From: Allopontixanthobacter sediminis
GTDB taxonomy: Bacteria; Pseudomonadota; Alphaproteobacteria; Sphingomonadales; Sphingomonadaceae
DNA: 64,000 nucleotides
Direction of reading: 5' to 3'
Assembly: GCF_009828115.1 (NCBI RefSeq)
Contig: NZ_WTYL01000001.1
Span: 620,001 to 684,000, forward strand
Under the pieces are notes generated by a model. That model worked only from the letters and a program-made list of their open reading frames with translations. It had not been told where the DNA came from and did not search any database. Below are positions 16,700 to 24,975 of the stretch, piece by piece. Position numbers and translations under genes: made by a program. Within the stretch, counting starts at the first letter, position 1. The number at the start of each line of letters is the position of its first letter.

Positions 16700-17325
16700 G
16701 GCTCGAGCATTCCCATGGCGACGAGGGCCGCCAGCATGTCCGCTTGTTCGGGATCGTAGCCGGGTTCGGCGCGCAGCCACAAGCCTGCTCCGCCAATGTC
16801 GTTCTGCTCGATGACGGCCTGCTGGCTGTCTGCGTTGGCGACGGCCTGTTCGAGTTCGGAAAACATGCCCGCCCCGATGCTCCATCCGGCCAGCTCAAGC
16901 CCTTGTGCGCGGGCGATAACCGACAAACCTTCAATCGTTTCTGCGGTCCCGGCTTCGCGGGCGGCGATCGTGCGGGCCCTCAGCAAGCCGCGCAGCGCCT
17001 TCGCGCCGGTGGTCGGGGCATAACGCCAACCGGGTAAGGTGGGCGGGGCCAGCAGGCAGCCAGCGCGGATCGCCAGCACATGGGTCGCGCCGAAATGCGC
17101 CGCGGCCACCTGCGCAGCAGTGCGCCAGCCCTCCAGTGTCTGCATTTCAAGCGGCTGCCGGCTTTCATTGCAACCGGGGAGATCGGGCAGGAAGCTGTCC
17201 ACCCCCGACAAGTCGAGCCGGCGCATCGCCTCGGCGATCTGTCGGCGCGTCTGGTTTGCCTCGCCGAACAGCGCGGGCAGCACCAGCAGGCGCGGTTCAC
17301 GCCCCTGGTCGAAGACGAGCGCCAT
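16696..17325 (-). CDS. Exosortase A system-associated hydrolase 2-like protein
   Basis: A 209-residue protein from the position normally held by hydrolase 2 in XrtA loci. It begins LVFDQGREPRLLVLPALFGEANQTRR, then DSFLPDLPGCNESRQP, an alpha/beta-hydrolase-like pattern. The expected nucleophile elbow is replaced by AIRAGCLLAPP, so there is no GxSxG; activity through a cysteine, or loss of hydrolysis, is possible. A GGAGG sequence sits immediately before the ATG. It is shorter than typical hydrolases and family assignment rests partly on context. Confidence 0.7.
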   Translation of the reverse strand: MALVFDQGREPRLLVLPALFGEANQTRRQIAEAMRRLDLSGVDSFLPDLPGCNESRQPLEMQTLEGWRTAAQVAAAHFGATHVLAIRAGCLLAPPTLPGWRYAPTTGAKALRGLLRARTIAAREAGTAETIEGLSVIARAQGLELAGWSIGAGMFSELEQAVANADSQQAVIEQNDIGGAGLWLRAEPGYDPEQADMLAALVAMGMLEP

Positions 17326-17384
17326 TTCCTCCGCAGTTCCCTCGCCGGGAAGCGGACAGTGCCACGAGGTGTACCCCCGATTGC

Positions 17385-17729
17385 TCAGATCGAATTGTCC
17401 CCGCCGGCGGGCGCGGTCACCACCTTGGCTTCCGCGAAAGCCAGCAGGCCGCCATAGGTTTCGAGCATTTCGCCATCGACGTCATCGTCTTCGATGATGA
17501 TGTCGAGCCGGTCTTCCATTTCGGTAAACAGGCTGGCGACAGCCATCGAATCGAGTTCGGGCAGGTGGCCGAACAGTCCGGTTTCACCGCTGAACCCTCC
17601 AACCAGTTCCGCATCGAGCACCAGCACATCGCGAAGGATTTCCCGCAGCAGCGCGTCCACCGCGCTGCGGCTTGGCGCCAGCGCGCTCTCGCGGGCGATG
17701 ACCGGTTCCTTTGCAGGGTCGATTGTCAT
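17385..17729 (-). CDS. Acyl carrier protein, exosortase A locus
   Basis: A 114-residue acidic carrier protein. The phosphopantetheine attachment serine is in PELDSMAVASL near residue 62, followed by the acidic helix FTEMEDRLDIIIEDDD typical of ACP helix III. It is longer than a primary-metabolism ACP, with an N-terminal extension. The ATG at 17729 is preferred over a TTG seven codons upstream. Lying next to an acyl ligase, a GNAT protein and a decarboxylase, it probably holds an activated acyl or aminoacyl group for modification of the surface polysaccharide or lipid. That function is inferred. Confidence 0.85.
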   Translation of the reverse strand: MTIDPAKEPVIARESALAPSRSAVDALLREILRDVLVLDAELVGGFSGETGLFGHLPELDSMAVASLFTEMEDRLDIIIEDDDVDGEMLETYGGLLAFAEAKVVTAPAGGDNSI

Positions 17730-17780
17730 CAGGTGGAAATCCCTCTCCAATCCCGGGTTTCGGGCAACAAGGGTGCGCCC

Positions 17781-18779
17781 TTAGCTTTGCTGTAAAGCCC
17801 GCGCAACCCGTCCCGCCATCCGTCGTGCCAGTACCGGCCAGGCGCGAATCTGGCGGGTGTCGAGGCAATCGAGCCGGAAACGCGGGCGGTCTTCTTCCAT
17901 CCAGTCGGCCTTGTAAGGATCGTTGCCGGTGCCGAAATCGACCAGCGTAACCCGGTCCCGGTCGATCGCATGTTCGAACATTGCCGCGCTCAGCGTGGTT
18001 CCCGCCGACAAGGCCTTGTAATCCTTAAGATGGGCGAGTTTGTGGATATAGGCGGCGGAGTTTTCGACCGTCCAGAACTGCGCCGCCACCGAAATGCCCT
18101 CATGTCGCGCAATCCCGAGGCGGAGGCGGCCAGCCGCGCCCTCGGCCTGCGCGAACTGGCGCAGCAGCGCGGGATTACCTTCTTCCGGCTTCCAGCTGTT
18201 GGCGTAGACCTGTTCATAGGCCGCCCATGCGGCGGGTTCGAACCGCTCGAGGATTTCGACCTCGACCTTCTTCGCCTTGCGCTTGAGCGTGGTCCGCATC
18301 TGGCCGGGGCGGGCGGCCCAGTAATCGGCGAAACTGCGCCCGCCGACTTTCAGGATATGGTTGTGATCGCATTGGCTGCGATCGACGCGCCATCCGGCGT
18401 CGCGAAAGGCATGTTCCAGCCGGGAAGCGGTGCCGTCCTCGTCGGGCAGCGGCCACAGCGTCACCCGGTGCGACTGGCGGCGCAGGTCTTTCGCCGCGGC
18501 GAGCAACAGCGGCGCGCACAGATCGTCGCAGCGCATCACCGGCCGCCAGATGAAACTGTACCAGTTGATCAGCGGTTCGAGGCCGCTATCGGTGCGGGTG
18601 AGCGGCAGTGCGAGACTCTCACCCTTCTGGCGCGCCTCGACCAGCAGGGGCGAAATCCCGCCCGCGGCCAGCAGCTGGAACCACTCCATCCGGTCGAATG
18701 GACCGGGCAGGCGGTATTCATCGGGCACAATCGTCCCTTGCAGAAATTTAACCGTGTCGTGATAGCTGACCGCAACCAA
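17781..18779 (-). CDS. GNAT-family (FemAB/BioF2-like) acyltransferase, XrtA locus
   Basis: About 332 residues with a duplicated GNAT-type fold of the Acetyltransf_6 kind. Central features are SFADYWAARPGQMRTTLKRK, the YEQVYANSWKPEE helix, GIARHEGISVAAQFW and the HKLAHLKDYKALSAGTTL segment. It probably transfers an acyl or aminoacyl group, perhaps from the neighbouring carrier protein. The start is uncertain: TTG 18779 has AAGGA upstream and keeps the VSYHDTVKFL segment, while GTG 18728 has AAGGGA five bases upstream. It is divergent from the acyl ligase, with only 26 bases between if the longer form is right. Confidence 0.82.
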   Translation of the reverse strand: MVAVSYHDTVKFLQGTIVPDEYRLPGPFDRMEWFQLLAAGGISPLLVEARQKGESLALPLTRTDSGLEPLINWYSFIWRPVMRCDDLCAPLLLAAAKDLRRQSHRVTLWPLPDEDGTASRLEHAFRDAGWRVDRSQCDHNHILKVGGRSFADYWAARPGQMRTTLKRKAKKVEVEILERFEPAAWAAYEQVYANSWKPEEGNPALLRQFAQAEGAAGRLRLGIARHEGISVAAQFWTVENSAAYIHKLAHLKDYKALSAGTTLSAAMFEHAIDRDRVTLVDFGTGNDPYKADWMEEDRPRFRLDCLDTRQIRAWPVLARRMAGRVARALQQS

Positions 18780-18805
18780 CGATGAACGTCCTTTCCGGAG
18801 CAAGA

Positions 18806-20332
18806 ATGCCGCCTGCGCAATACACCCAAACCAGGCCGATTGACCACCTTGCCGAGCGCGGCGGGGCGGAGGATCCTGCGCTGGTGCTGCGCGGTGCAAC
18901 GCTTAGCCACGGGGAATTAAGAACCCGTGTCGCAGCGCTGGCGGCGTGGCTGGCGGAACGAGTGCCGGAACCGGGTGCGCGGGTTGCCAGCTGGGCGGCC
19001 AAGGGCGAGTTGACGTGCCTGTTGCCGCTGGCTGCGCCTAGGGCGGGGCTGGTCCACGTACCGATCAATCCGCTGCTGAAACGCGCGCAAGTAGCGCATA
19101 TTCTCGCCGATAGCGGGACGGTGATGCTGCTAGGCACTGCAGCGCGCCTCGCCTCGCTGGAGGACGGCGACCTGCCGGCCGATTGCGCGATACTGGACGA
19201 GGCGGATATGTGGGCCGAGGTCACTGCGCAGGGCGGCAGCCTGCCGCCCTCCAGCGCCGATCCGGACGATCTGTGCGCCATTCTCTACACCAGCGGATCG
19301 ACCGGCCAGCCCAAGGGGGTCATGCTCAGCCATGCCAATCTGTGGCTCGGGGCGGCGAGCGTGGCGGAGTATCTGGGGATGGCGGCGGATGACGTGACGC
19401 TGGCGGTGCTGCCGCTGTCGTTCGATTACGGGCAGAACCAACTCTTCAGTACCTGGTACGCGGGCGGGGCGGTGGTACCGCTCGACTACTTGCTGCCGCG
19501 CGATGTGATGAAGGCCTGCGCGAAACATTCGGTCACCACGCTTGCTGCGGTTCCGCCCTTGTGGCTTCAGCTGACGGAACTGGACTGGCCGTCGGAAGCG
19601 ACTTCGGCGATGCGCCGCCTGACCAACAGCGGAGGTGCGCTGACGGAGGACCTGGTGCGCGCGCTAAGGACGATCTTCCCCGATGCCCGGCTGTTCCCGA
19701 TGTACGGGCTGACCGAAGCGTTCCGTTCGACCTATCTCGACCCCGCGCTGGTCGATAGCCACCCGACTTCGATGGGAAGGGCAATTCCGCACGCGGAAAT
19801 CCTGGTGGTGAACGATGTTGGCGAGATTGCCGAGCCGGGCGAGGAAGGCGAACTGGTCCATTGCGGGCCGCTGGTGGCGCAGGGGTATTGGCAGGACACG
19901 GCGCGAACGGCCGAGCGTTTTAGGCCTGCACCTGCCGCGTCGGAATATGGCGGGACCGCTGTATGGTCCGGCGACCGCGTGATGCGGGCAGAGGACGACC
20001 TCCTTTATTTCGTCGGTCGGCGCGACGCGATGATCAAGAGCGCGGGCAACCGGATCAGCCCGCAGGAAGTGGAGGACGCGGCGCGCGCCACAGGGCTGGT
20101 GGCGGAAGCTGCCGCGCTTGGCGTGCCGGACGAACGGCTGGGGCAGGCGGTGCATCTGGTGGTGCGCGCTCCTGCGGGGGCTGGCGAGAATACCCATGAA
20201 CTGGCACAGATGCTGGCCAAGGAGCTTCCCAATTTCATGCAGCCCAAGGTGATCCACTGGCGCGAGGCGATGCCGCTCAACCCCAATGGCAAGATCGACC
20301 GGGCTGCGCTGCTGGCGGAGATCGGCGCATGA
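18806..20332 (+). CDS. Acyl-CoA/acyl-carrier ligase (AMP-forming), exosortase A-associated
   Basis: A 508-residue ANL-superfamily adenylating enzyme. It shows the phosphate-binding loop LYTSGSTGQPKGVMLSH near residue 165, MYGLTEAFRST, WSGDRVMRAED in the place of the usual TGD motif, and the C-terminal NPNGKIDRAAL lysine. ATG 18806 has GGAG six bases upstream and is preferred to ATG 18782. The gene overlaps the decarboxylase by ATGA. In XrtA loci this ligase, a decarboxylase and a carrier protein form a conserved set. The substrate is unknown, but the ACP gene nearby suggests loading of a carrier rather than CoA. Confidence 0.9.
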   Translation: MPPAQYTQTRPIDHLAERGGAEDPALVLRGATLSHGELRTRVAALAAWLAERVPEPGARVASWAAKGELTCLLPLAAPRAGLVHVPINPLLKRAQVAHILADSGTVMLLGTAARLASLEDGDLPADCAILDEADMWAEVTAQGGSLPPSSADPDDLCAILYTSGSTGQPKGVMLSHANLWLGAASVAEYLGMAADDVTLAVLPLSFDYGQNQLFSTWYAGGAVVPLDYLLPRDVMKACAKHSVTTLAAVPPLWLQLTELDWPSEATSAMRRLTNSGGALTEDLVRALRTIFPDARLFPMYGLTEAFRSTYLDPALVDSHPTSMGRAIPHAEILVVNDVGEIAEPGEEGELVHCGPLVAQGYWQDTARTAERFRPAPAASEYGGTAVWSGDRVMRAEDDLLYFVGRRDAMIKSAGNRISPQEVEDAARATGLVAEAAALGVPDERLGQAVHLVVRAPAGAGENTHELAQMLAKELPNFMQPKVIHWREAMPLNPNGKIDRAALLAEIGA

Positions 20333-21555
20333 AGCCGCTCGGTCCGATCCCCCTAGGTTTTGAAACCATTGACGGGCAGCTGGCGGTCGGCGGGCACACG
20401 GCGATCGCACTGGCGGAACAAGCCGGGACGACGCCGCTGTTCGTCTATTCCCGCGCAATGCTGGAACGACGCGTGGCCGATTTGCGCGCCGCCATGCCCG
20501 CGCGCCTCGGGATCAATTACGCGATCAAGGCCAATCCGTTCGCGCCGGTCTTGCAGCTCATGTCCGGACTGGTCGACGGGTTCGACATTGCCTCGGGCGG
20601 CGAACTGGCCATCGCGCAGGCTGCTGGAATCGATCCGGCGCGGATCAGTTTCGCCGGGCCGGGCAAGCGCGATACCGAACTGGAAGCCGCGATTGCCGCG
20701 GGCGTCACGCTGAATGTCGAATCCGCCGGGGAACTTCGGCGCGCCTTCGCTATCGGGGAACGCCTGGGCGTCACCCCGAAGCTGGCGCTGCGGGTCAATC
20801 CCGACTTCGAACTGCGCGGGTCGGGCATGAAGATGGGCGGCGGGGCCAAGCCGTTCGGGATCGACCAGCAGGAAATTCCGGCACTCGCCACCGAACTCAT
20901 CGCAGCGGGGGCAGAGTGGCGCGGACTGCACATCTTCACCGGCAGCCAGTCGCTCGATACCGGCGCGATTATCGAAGCGCAGGCCAATGTGCTGACGCTC
21001 GCGGACCAATTGGCGCAGGCGATCGGGGCGGCGGTGCCGAAATTGAACATGGGGGGCGGGTTCGGGGTGCCGTATTTCGCCAACGACACGCCCGTGGACC
21101 TCGGTGCCATTGGCGCGGCGCTGCACGAGCGCTTCGCGGATTTGCCCGAGTCGCTCGCGGAAACGGATCTGTGCATCGAACTAGGGCGCTATCTGGTGGG
21201 GGAGGCGGGCGTTTACCTGACCCGGATCCTCGACCGCAAGGTCAGCCACGGCGAGACTTACCTAGTCACCGATGGCGGGCTGCATCACCAGCTGGCCGCA
21301 TCCGGAAATTTCGGCACGGTCGTCCGGCGCAATTACCCACTCGCCATCGCGAACCGCTTTACGGCGCAACCGGACGAAGAGGTTAACGTCGTCGGCTGCT
21401 TGTGCACGCCGCTCGACCGGCTGGCGGACAAGGCGCATCTGCCGCGCTCCGATGTGGGCGACATCGTGGCGGTGTTCTGCGCCGGGGCGTACGGCGCAAC
21501 GGCGTCACCCTCGGCATTCCTGGGACAGGGCCCGGCTGCGGAAATGCTGGTTTAA
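20329..21555 (+). CDS. PLP-dependent decarboxylase, exosortase A-associated
   Basis: A 408-residue fold-type III (alanine-racemase-like) decarboxylase related to diaminopimelate and ornithine decarboxylases. The PLP lysine is in INYAIKANPFAPVL near residue 64, with HIFTGSQ, LNMGGGFGVPYF, IELGRYLVGEAGVYL and the C-terminal CAGAYGATASPSAFLG carrying the expected active-site residues. It is known from XrtA gene sets. Coupled by a 4-base overlap to the ligase, it may decarboxylate an amino acid to an amine used in the polysaccharide. Whether the free or carrier-bound substrate is used is unknown. Confidence 0.92.
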   Translation: MKPLGPIPLGFETIDGQLAVGGHTAIALAEQAGTTPLFVYSRAMLERRVADLRAAMPARLGINYAIKANPFAPVLQLMSGLVDGFDIASGGELAIAQAAGIDPARISFAGPGKRDTELEAAIAAGVTLNVESAGELRRAFAIGERLGVTPKLALRVNPDFELRGSGMKMGGGAKPFGIDQQEIPALATELIAAGAEWRGLHIFTGSQSLDTGAIIEAQANVLTLADQLAQAIGAAVPKLNMGGGFGVPYFANDTPVDLGAIGAALHERFADLPESLAETDLCIELGRYLVGEAGVYLTRILDRKVSHGETYLVTDGGLHHQLAASGNFGTVVRRNYPLAIANRFTAQPDEEVNVVGCLCTPLDRLADKAHLPRSDVGDIVAVFCAGAYGATASPSAFLGQGPAAEMLV

Positions 21556-21736
21556 CCTTTGCCGCTGCGCTGTCCCGCTATGGGACCGGTAGCGCGAAAC
21601 CCCGCGCGATCCCGATAATACTAACAGTATATTCACCCTTTTTGGCGAGGAAGCGTGTCTGACCTGCGGGTGCGGATGCCGGGTAGCTCCCGCGCTTCCG
21701 TTCCAACGCCCGCGCCCAAGGCAAGGATACGCGTCG
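21556..21736. promoter_or_regulatory. Leader region before EPS export operon
   Basis: A 181-base gap separates the decarboxylase from the export lipoprotein gene and is the only substantial break in the plus arm of the EPS locus. It contains an AT-rich patch (ATAATACTAACAGTATATTC, about 21615-21634) that stands out from the high-GC surroundings and could hold a -10 element. No clear -35 or operator was identified, so a separate promoter is an inference. Confidence 0.35.
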
Positions 21737-22381
21737 ATGCCGAATACCAGATTTCCCGCTTTGCTGGCCAGCAGTGCCATGCTTTCGCTCGCCCTGTCCG
21801 GCTGCGCTGCCGGCGGCGGGACGGAATTGCCGCCCGCCTCGTTCGTGGCGATGCAGGAAGGGCCGGGGGAAGAATACATCATCGGTCCGCTCGATGAACT
21901 GACCATCCACGTGTGGCGCAATCCGGAACTCGGTGCGGAGAAGATCCAGGTCCGTCCCGACGGCCGGATCACCACCCCGCTGGTCACCGACATGCCCGCC
22001 GTGGGCAAGACGCCATCGATGCTGGCGCAAGATATCCGCCTGCAATTGTCGCAATATATCGAAGAACCGCTGGTCTCCGTGATCGTCAACAAATTCGCCG
22101 GCACGTTCAGCCAGCAGATCCGCGTCGTCGGCGCGACGGAAAAGCCCGCTTCGATTCCCTACCGCGCCAACATGACCGTGCTCGACGCGATGATCGCGGT
22201 CGGTGGCCTGTCCGAATTCGCCGCGGGCAACCGGGCCAAGCTGATCCGCTTCGACAAACAGGCCGGCAGCCAGAAGGAATATGCGCTGCGACTGGGCGAC
22301 CTGCTCAAGAAAGGCTCCAGCGAAGCCAATGTGATGCTGATGCCGGGCGATGTGATCATCATCCCGGAAAGCATGTTCTGA
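21737..22381 (+). CDS. XrtA system polysaccharide export lipoprotein (Wza-like)
   Basis: A 214-residue outer-membrane polysaccharide export protein. The lipobox ALSGC places the lipidated cysteine near residue 23. Next come the Poly_export segment YIIGPLDELTIHVWRNPEL and VRPDGRITTPLVTDMPAVGKT, then a soluble beta-grasp segment (QIRVVGATEKPASIPYRANM). It ends with PGDVIIIPESMF. It is expected to form the periplasmic/outer-membrane exit channel working with the chain-length protein encoded 16 bases downstream. Confidence 0.93.
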   Translation: MPNTRFPALLASSAMLSLALSGCAAGGGTELPPASFVAMQEGPGEEYIIGPLDELTIHVWRNPELGAEKIQVRPDGRITTPLVTDMPAVGKTPSMLAQDIRLQLSQYIEEPLVSVIVNKFAGTFSQQIRVVGATEKPASIPYRANMTVLDAMIAVGGLSEFAAGNRAKLIRFDKQAGSQKEYALRLGDLLKKGSSEANVMLMPGDVIIIPESMF

Positions 22382-22397
22382 GGGACTGGCAGCGGCA

Positions 22398-23918
22398 ATG
22401 AACGAAGTCTTCGAAGAACTCAGGGGCGCGGCCCATTCGGTCTGGCACCGCAAGTGGGTGGCACTCGCCATCGCCTGGGGTGTGTGCATCCTGGGCTGGC
22501 TGGTGGTCGCGATGATTCCCAATTCCTACGAATCCGAAGCGCGGATCTATGTCCAGCTGGACGACGTGTTTTCTGAGCAGATCGGAATCAAGGGCGACGG
22601 CGAACGCGACATCAACCGCGTGCGCCAGACGCTGTCGAGCTCGGTCAATCTCGAAAAGGTGATCCGGTCGACCAAGCTGGGCGAAGGTATCACCAGCCCG
22701 CGGGCGATGGAAAACGCGATCGCCACGCTGACCAAGAACGTGACCGTGAAGAGCGAGGAGAACAACCTCTTCGAACTGACCGCCAAGGTTGGCCACAGCG
22801 ACTTGTCCGACGCGGAAAACGCTGCCCTGGCGCAGGATGTCATCCAGAAGCTGATCGACATTTTCCGCGAAGAAAACATCGCCGGTGACCGCGGCGACGT
22901 GGCCGAGACCATCGTGTTCCTCGATCAGCAGTTGGAGGCGCGCAAGCGGGACCTCGAAGCCGCCGAACAGCAACGGCTCGCGTTCGAAGCGCAGAACCCC
23001 GAATTGATCGGTGGCAGCGACGCGCTGTCGGCCAAGTTGCAGAATTTGCGCAGCGAAACGCGCGGGGTGGATGCCGATCTTGCGGCGGCGCAGAGCGCGC
23101 TGGCGGCAATCAACGGACAGCTCGCCGGTACGCCTCGTACGCTCTCCGGGCCGGGCGAGGCGGGTGGTGCGCGCGGCGCGCTGGGCCAGGTCCAGTCGCA
23201 GCTTGCCTCCGCGCAGGCCCGCGGCCTGACCGATAGCCATCCCGACATCATCGCCCTGAAACGCCAGATCGCGCTGCTCGAACGGCAGGCGGCCCGCGAA
23301 GGACCAAATTCAGGCGGGACCCCCAATCCAGCCTACAGTTCGATGGTGTCGATCCGCGCCGAGCGGGAAGCCAACGTCCAGTCGCTGGTCGCGCGCAAAG
23401 CGGCCTTGCAGTCCGAACTGTCGGCCCTGACCGCCAACCAGGCAAGTGAGCCGGCGGCGGCGGCGGAAGCGAACCGGATCAGCCGCGATTATGAAGTCCT
23501 GCGCAAGAGCTACGACGAATTGCTGAAGGACCGCGAGCAGCTGAAGCTGCGCGGCGACGCAGCGAACGAACGTAGTTCCTTCCGCTTCGAAGTGATCGAT
23601 CCGCCGACCACCCCGCGCGTTCCCGCGGCGCCTAATCGGCCGCTGCTGCTGATCGGCGTCCTGTTCGCCGGCATCGCGGCAGGCATCGGCGGCGCGTTCG
23701 TGATCGGCCATCTGCGTTCGACCTTCGCGACGACTGCCAAATTGCAGCGCGCGCTGGGCCTTCCGGTGCTGGGGGCAATCTCGACCTCGCTGACGGACGC
23801 CGCGCGCGATCTGCAGAGGCGGCGGATGCGCAAGTTCAGCGCCGGCTTCGCCGCACTGGGCGGCCTGACAATCATCCTGATCGTAGTCGAATTCATCCAG
23901 CGCGGCATGGTCGCGTGA
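22398..23918 (+). CDS. XrtA system polysaccharide chain-length determinant
   Basis: A 506-residue Wzz/GumC-type polysaccharide co-polymerase. It has an N-terminal transmembrane helix (VALAIAWGVCILGWLVVAMI), a long periplasmic coiled-coil region (heptad-rich from about residue 170 to 400, including the QQLEARKRDLEAAEQQRLAF stretch), and two C-terminal hydrophobic helices (LLLIGVLFAGIAAGIGGAFV and GGLTIILIVVEFI). The proline-containing PPTTPRVPAAPNRP motif precedes the penultimate helix, as expected. It lacks the kinase domain, which is encoded separately in the next gene. Confidence 0.93.
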   Translation: MNEVFEELRGAAHSVWHRKWVALAIAWGVCILGWLVVAMIPNSYESEARIYVQLDDVFSEQIGIKGDGERDINRVRQTLSSSVNLEKVIRSTKLGEGITSPRAMENAIATLTKNVTVKSEENNLFELTAKVGHSDLSDAENAALAQDVIQKLIDIFREENIAGDRGDVAETIVFLDQQLEARKRDLEAAEQQRLAFEAQNPELIGGSDALSAKLQNLRSETRGVDADLAAAQSALAAINGQLAGTPRTLSGPGEAGGARGALGQVQSQLASAQARGLTDSHPDIIALKRQIALLERQAAREGPNSGGTPNPAYSSMVSIRAEREANVQSLVARKAALQSELSALTANQASEPAAAAEANRISRDYEVLRKSYDELLKDREQLKLRGDAANERSSFRFEVIDPPTTPRVPAAPNRPLLLIGVLFAGIAAGIGGAFVIGHLRSTFATTAKLQRALGLPVLGAISTSLTDAARDLQRRRMRKFSAGFAALGGLTIILIVVEFIQRGMVA

Positions 23919-23928
23919 GGGGCAGGGC

Positions 23929-24969
23929 ATGACAGAACACAGAAAAATACCCGTCCCCGGCGCGGCCAAGTCACCCTCCGAAAACAGCTCTTCGCTGTTC
24001 GAGCGGGCTAGCGGTGCGTTCGGGCTGGACCCGTTCAAGGCGCCTCCGGTGCCGCGCAAGCTGGACGATCCGCCGCTGAAGCATGCGCGCCTGCGCCAAC
24101 AACCCGTCGCGCCTGCGGTGGAGCCAGCGCAATCGGTGGCATCGGCGCCTGCTCCCGCACCCACGCCGGAACCGGCCCCGACGCCAATTGCGGTCCTGCC
24201 GTCCGAAGTGACGCTATCCGGCGAGAGCGGATCGGTCCGCCTGGCGGGGACGCGGCACCCGATCGACCGCGATCACCTGCGCGATCAGGGCATGATTGTG
24301 CCCGAAGGGGCGGTCACCGCATTGATCGAGGAATTTCGTATCGTGAAGCGGCAGATCCTGTCCGCCGCGCGCGAACGCGGCACGGCCAAATCGCGCCGGG
24401 TGCTGATCTGTTCCCCCCATCCGGGCGAGGGCAAGACTTTCTGCGCGACCAATCTGGCAATCGCGATGGCGGCCGAACGCGACAGCGAAGTGCTGCTCGT
24501 CGATGCCGATTTCGCCAAGCCTTCGATCCTGTCCACGCTCGGCCTGCCCAAGGGACCGGGCCTGATGGACTGCCTGGCCGATCCGGAATTGAAGCCGGAA
24601 AATCTGGTGCTTGGCACTGATATTCCCGGCCTGTGGGTGCTGCCTGCCGGTAACCAGACCGCGTACGACAGCGAATATCTCAGCAGCGCGCGCACCGCCG
24701 AGGTCATGGACCGCCTGACCATCGGTGCGCCCAACCGGATCGTCATTTTCGACAGCCCGCCCGCGCTGTCCGCTTCGCCAGCGGCGGAGCTCGCGAAACA
24801 TGTCGGGCAGGCCGTGCTGGTCGCCCGGGCCGACAGTTCCGGCCAGAGCGCGTTGGAGGATGCGGTCCACCTGCTGTCCGCCTGCTCCGATATCAAGCTG
24901 CTGCTCAACGCCACCAATTTCAGCCCGAGCGGGCGGAAATTCGGGTCCTATTACGGTTACGGAGGGTAA
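23929..24969 (+). CDS. XrtA-associated tyrosine autokinase
   Basis: A 346-residue BY-kinase, cytoplasmic partner of the chain-length protein. After a proline/alanine-rich N-terminal linker (about residues 40-95), the kinase domain has Walker A in SPHPGEGKTFCATNLA near residue 165, Walker A' in VLLVDADFAKPS, and Walker B in IVIFDSPPALSAS. The C-terminus ends in a short tyrosine cluster (GSYYGYGG), the usual autophosphorylation site. Phosphorylation cycling is expected to control polymerisation and export. Confidence 0.93.
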   Translation: MTEHRKIPVPGAAKSPSENSSSLFERASGAFGLDPFKAPPVPRKLDDPPLKHARLRQQPVAPAVEPAQSVASAPAPAPTPEPAPTPIAVLPSEVTLSGESGSVRLAGTRHPIDRDHLRDQGMIVPEGAVTALIEEFRIVKRQILSAARERGTAKSRRVLICSPHPGEGKTFCATNLAIAMAAERDSEVLLVDADFAKPSILSTLGLPKGPGLMDCLADPELKPENLVLGTDIPGLWVLPAGNQTAYDSEYLSSARTAEVMDRLTIGAPNRIVIFDSPPALSASPAAELAKHVGQAVLVARADSSGQSALEDAVHLLSACSDIKLLLNATNFSPSGRKFGSYYGYGG

Positions 24970-24975
24970 CCCCAA

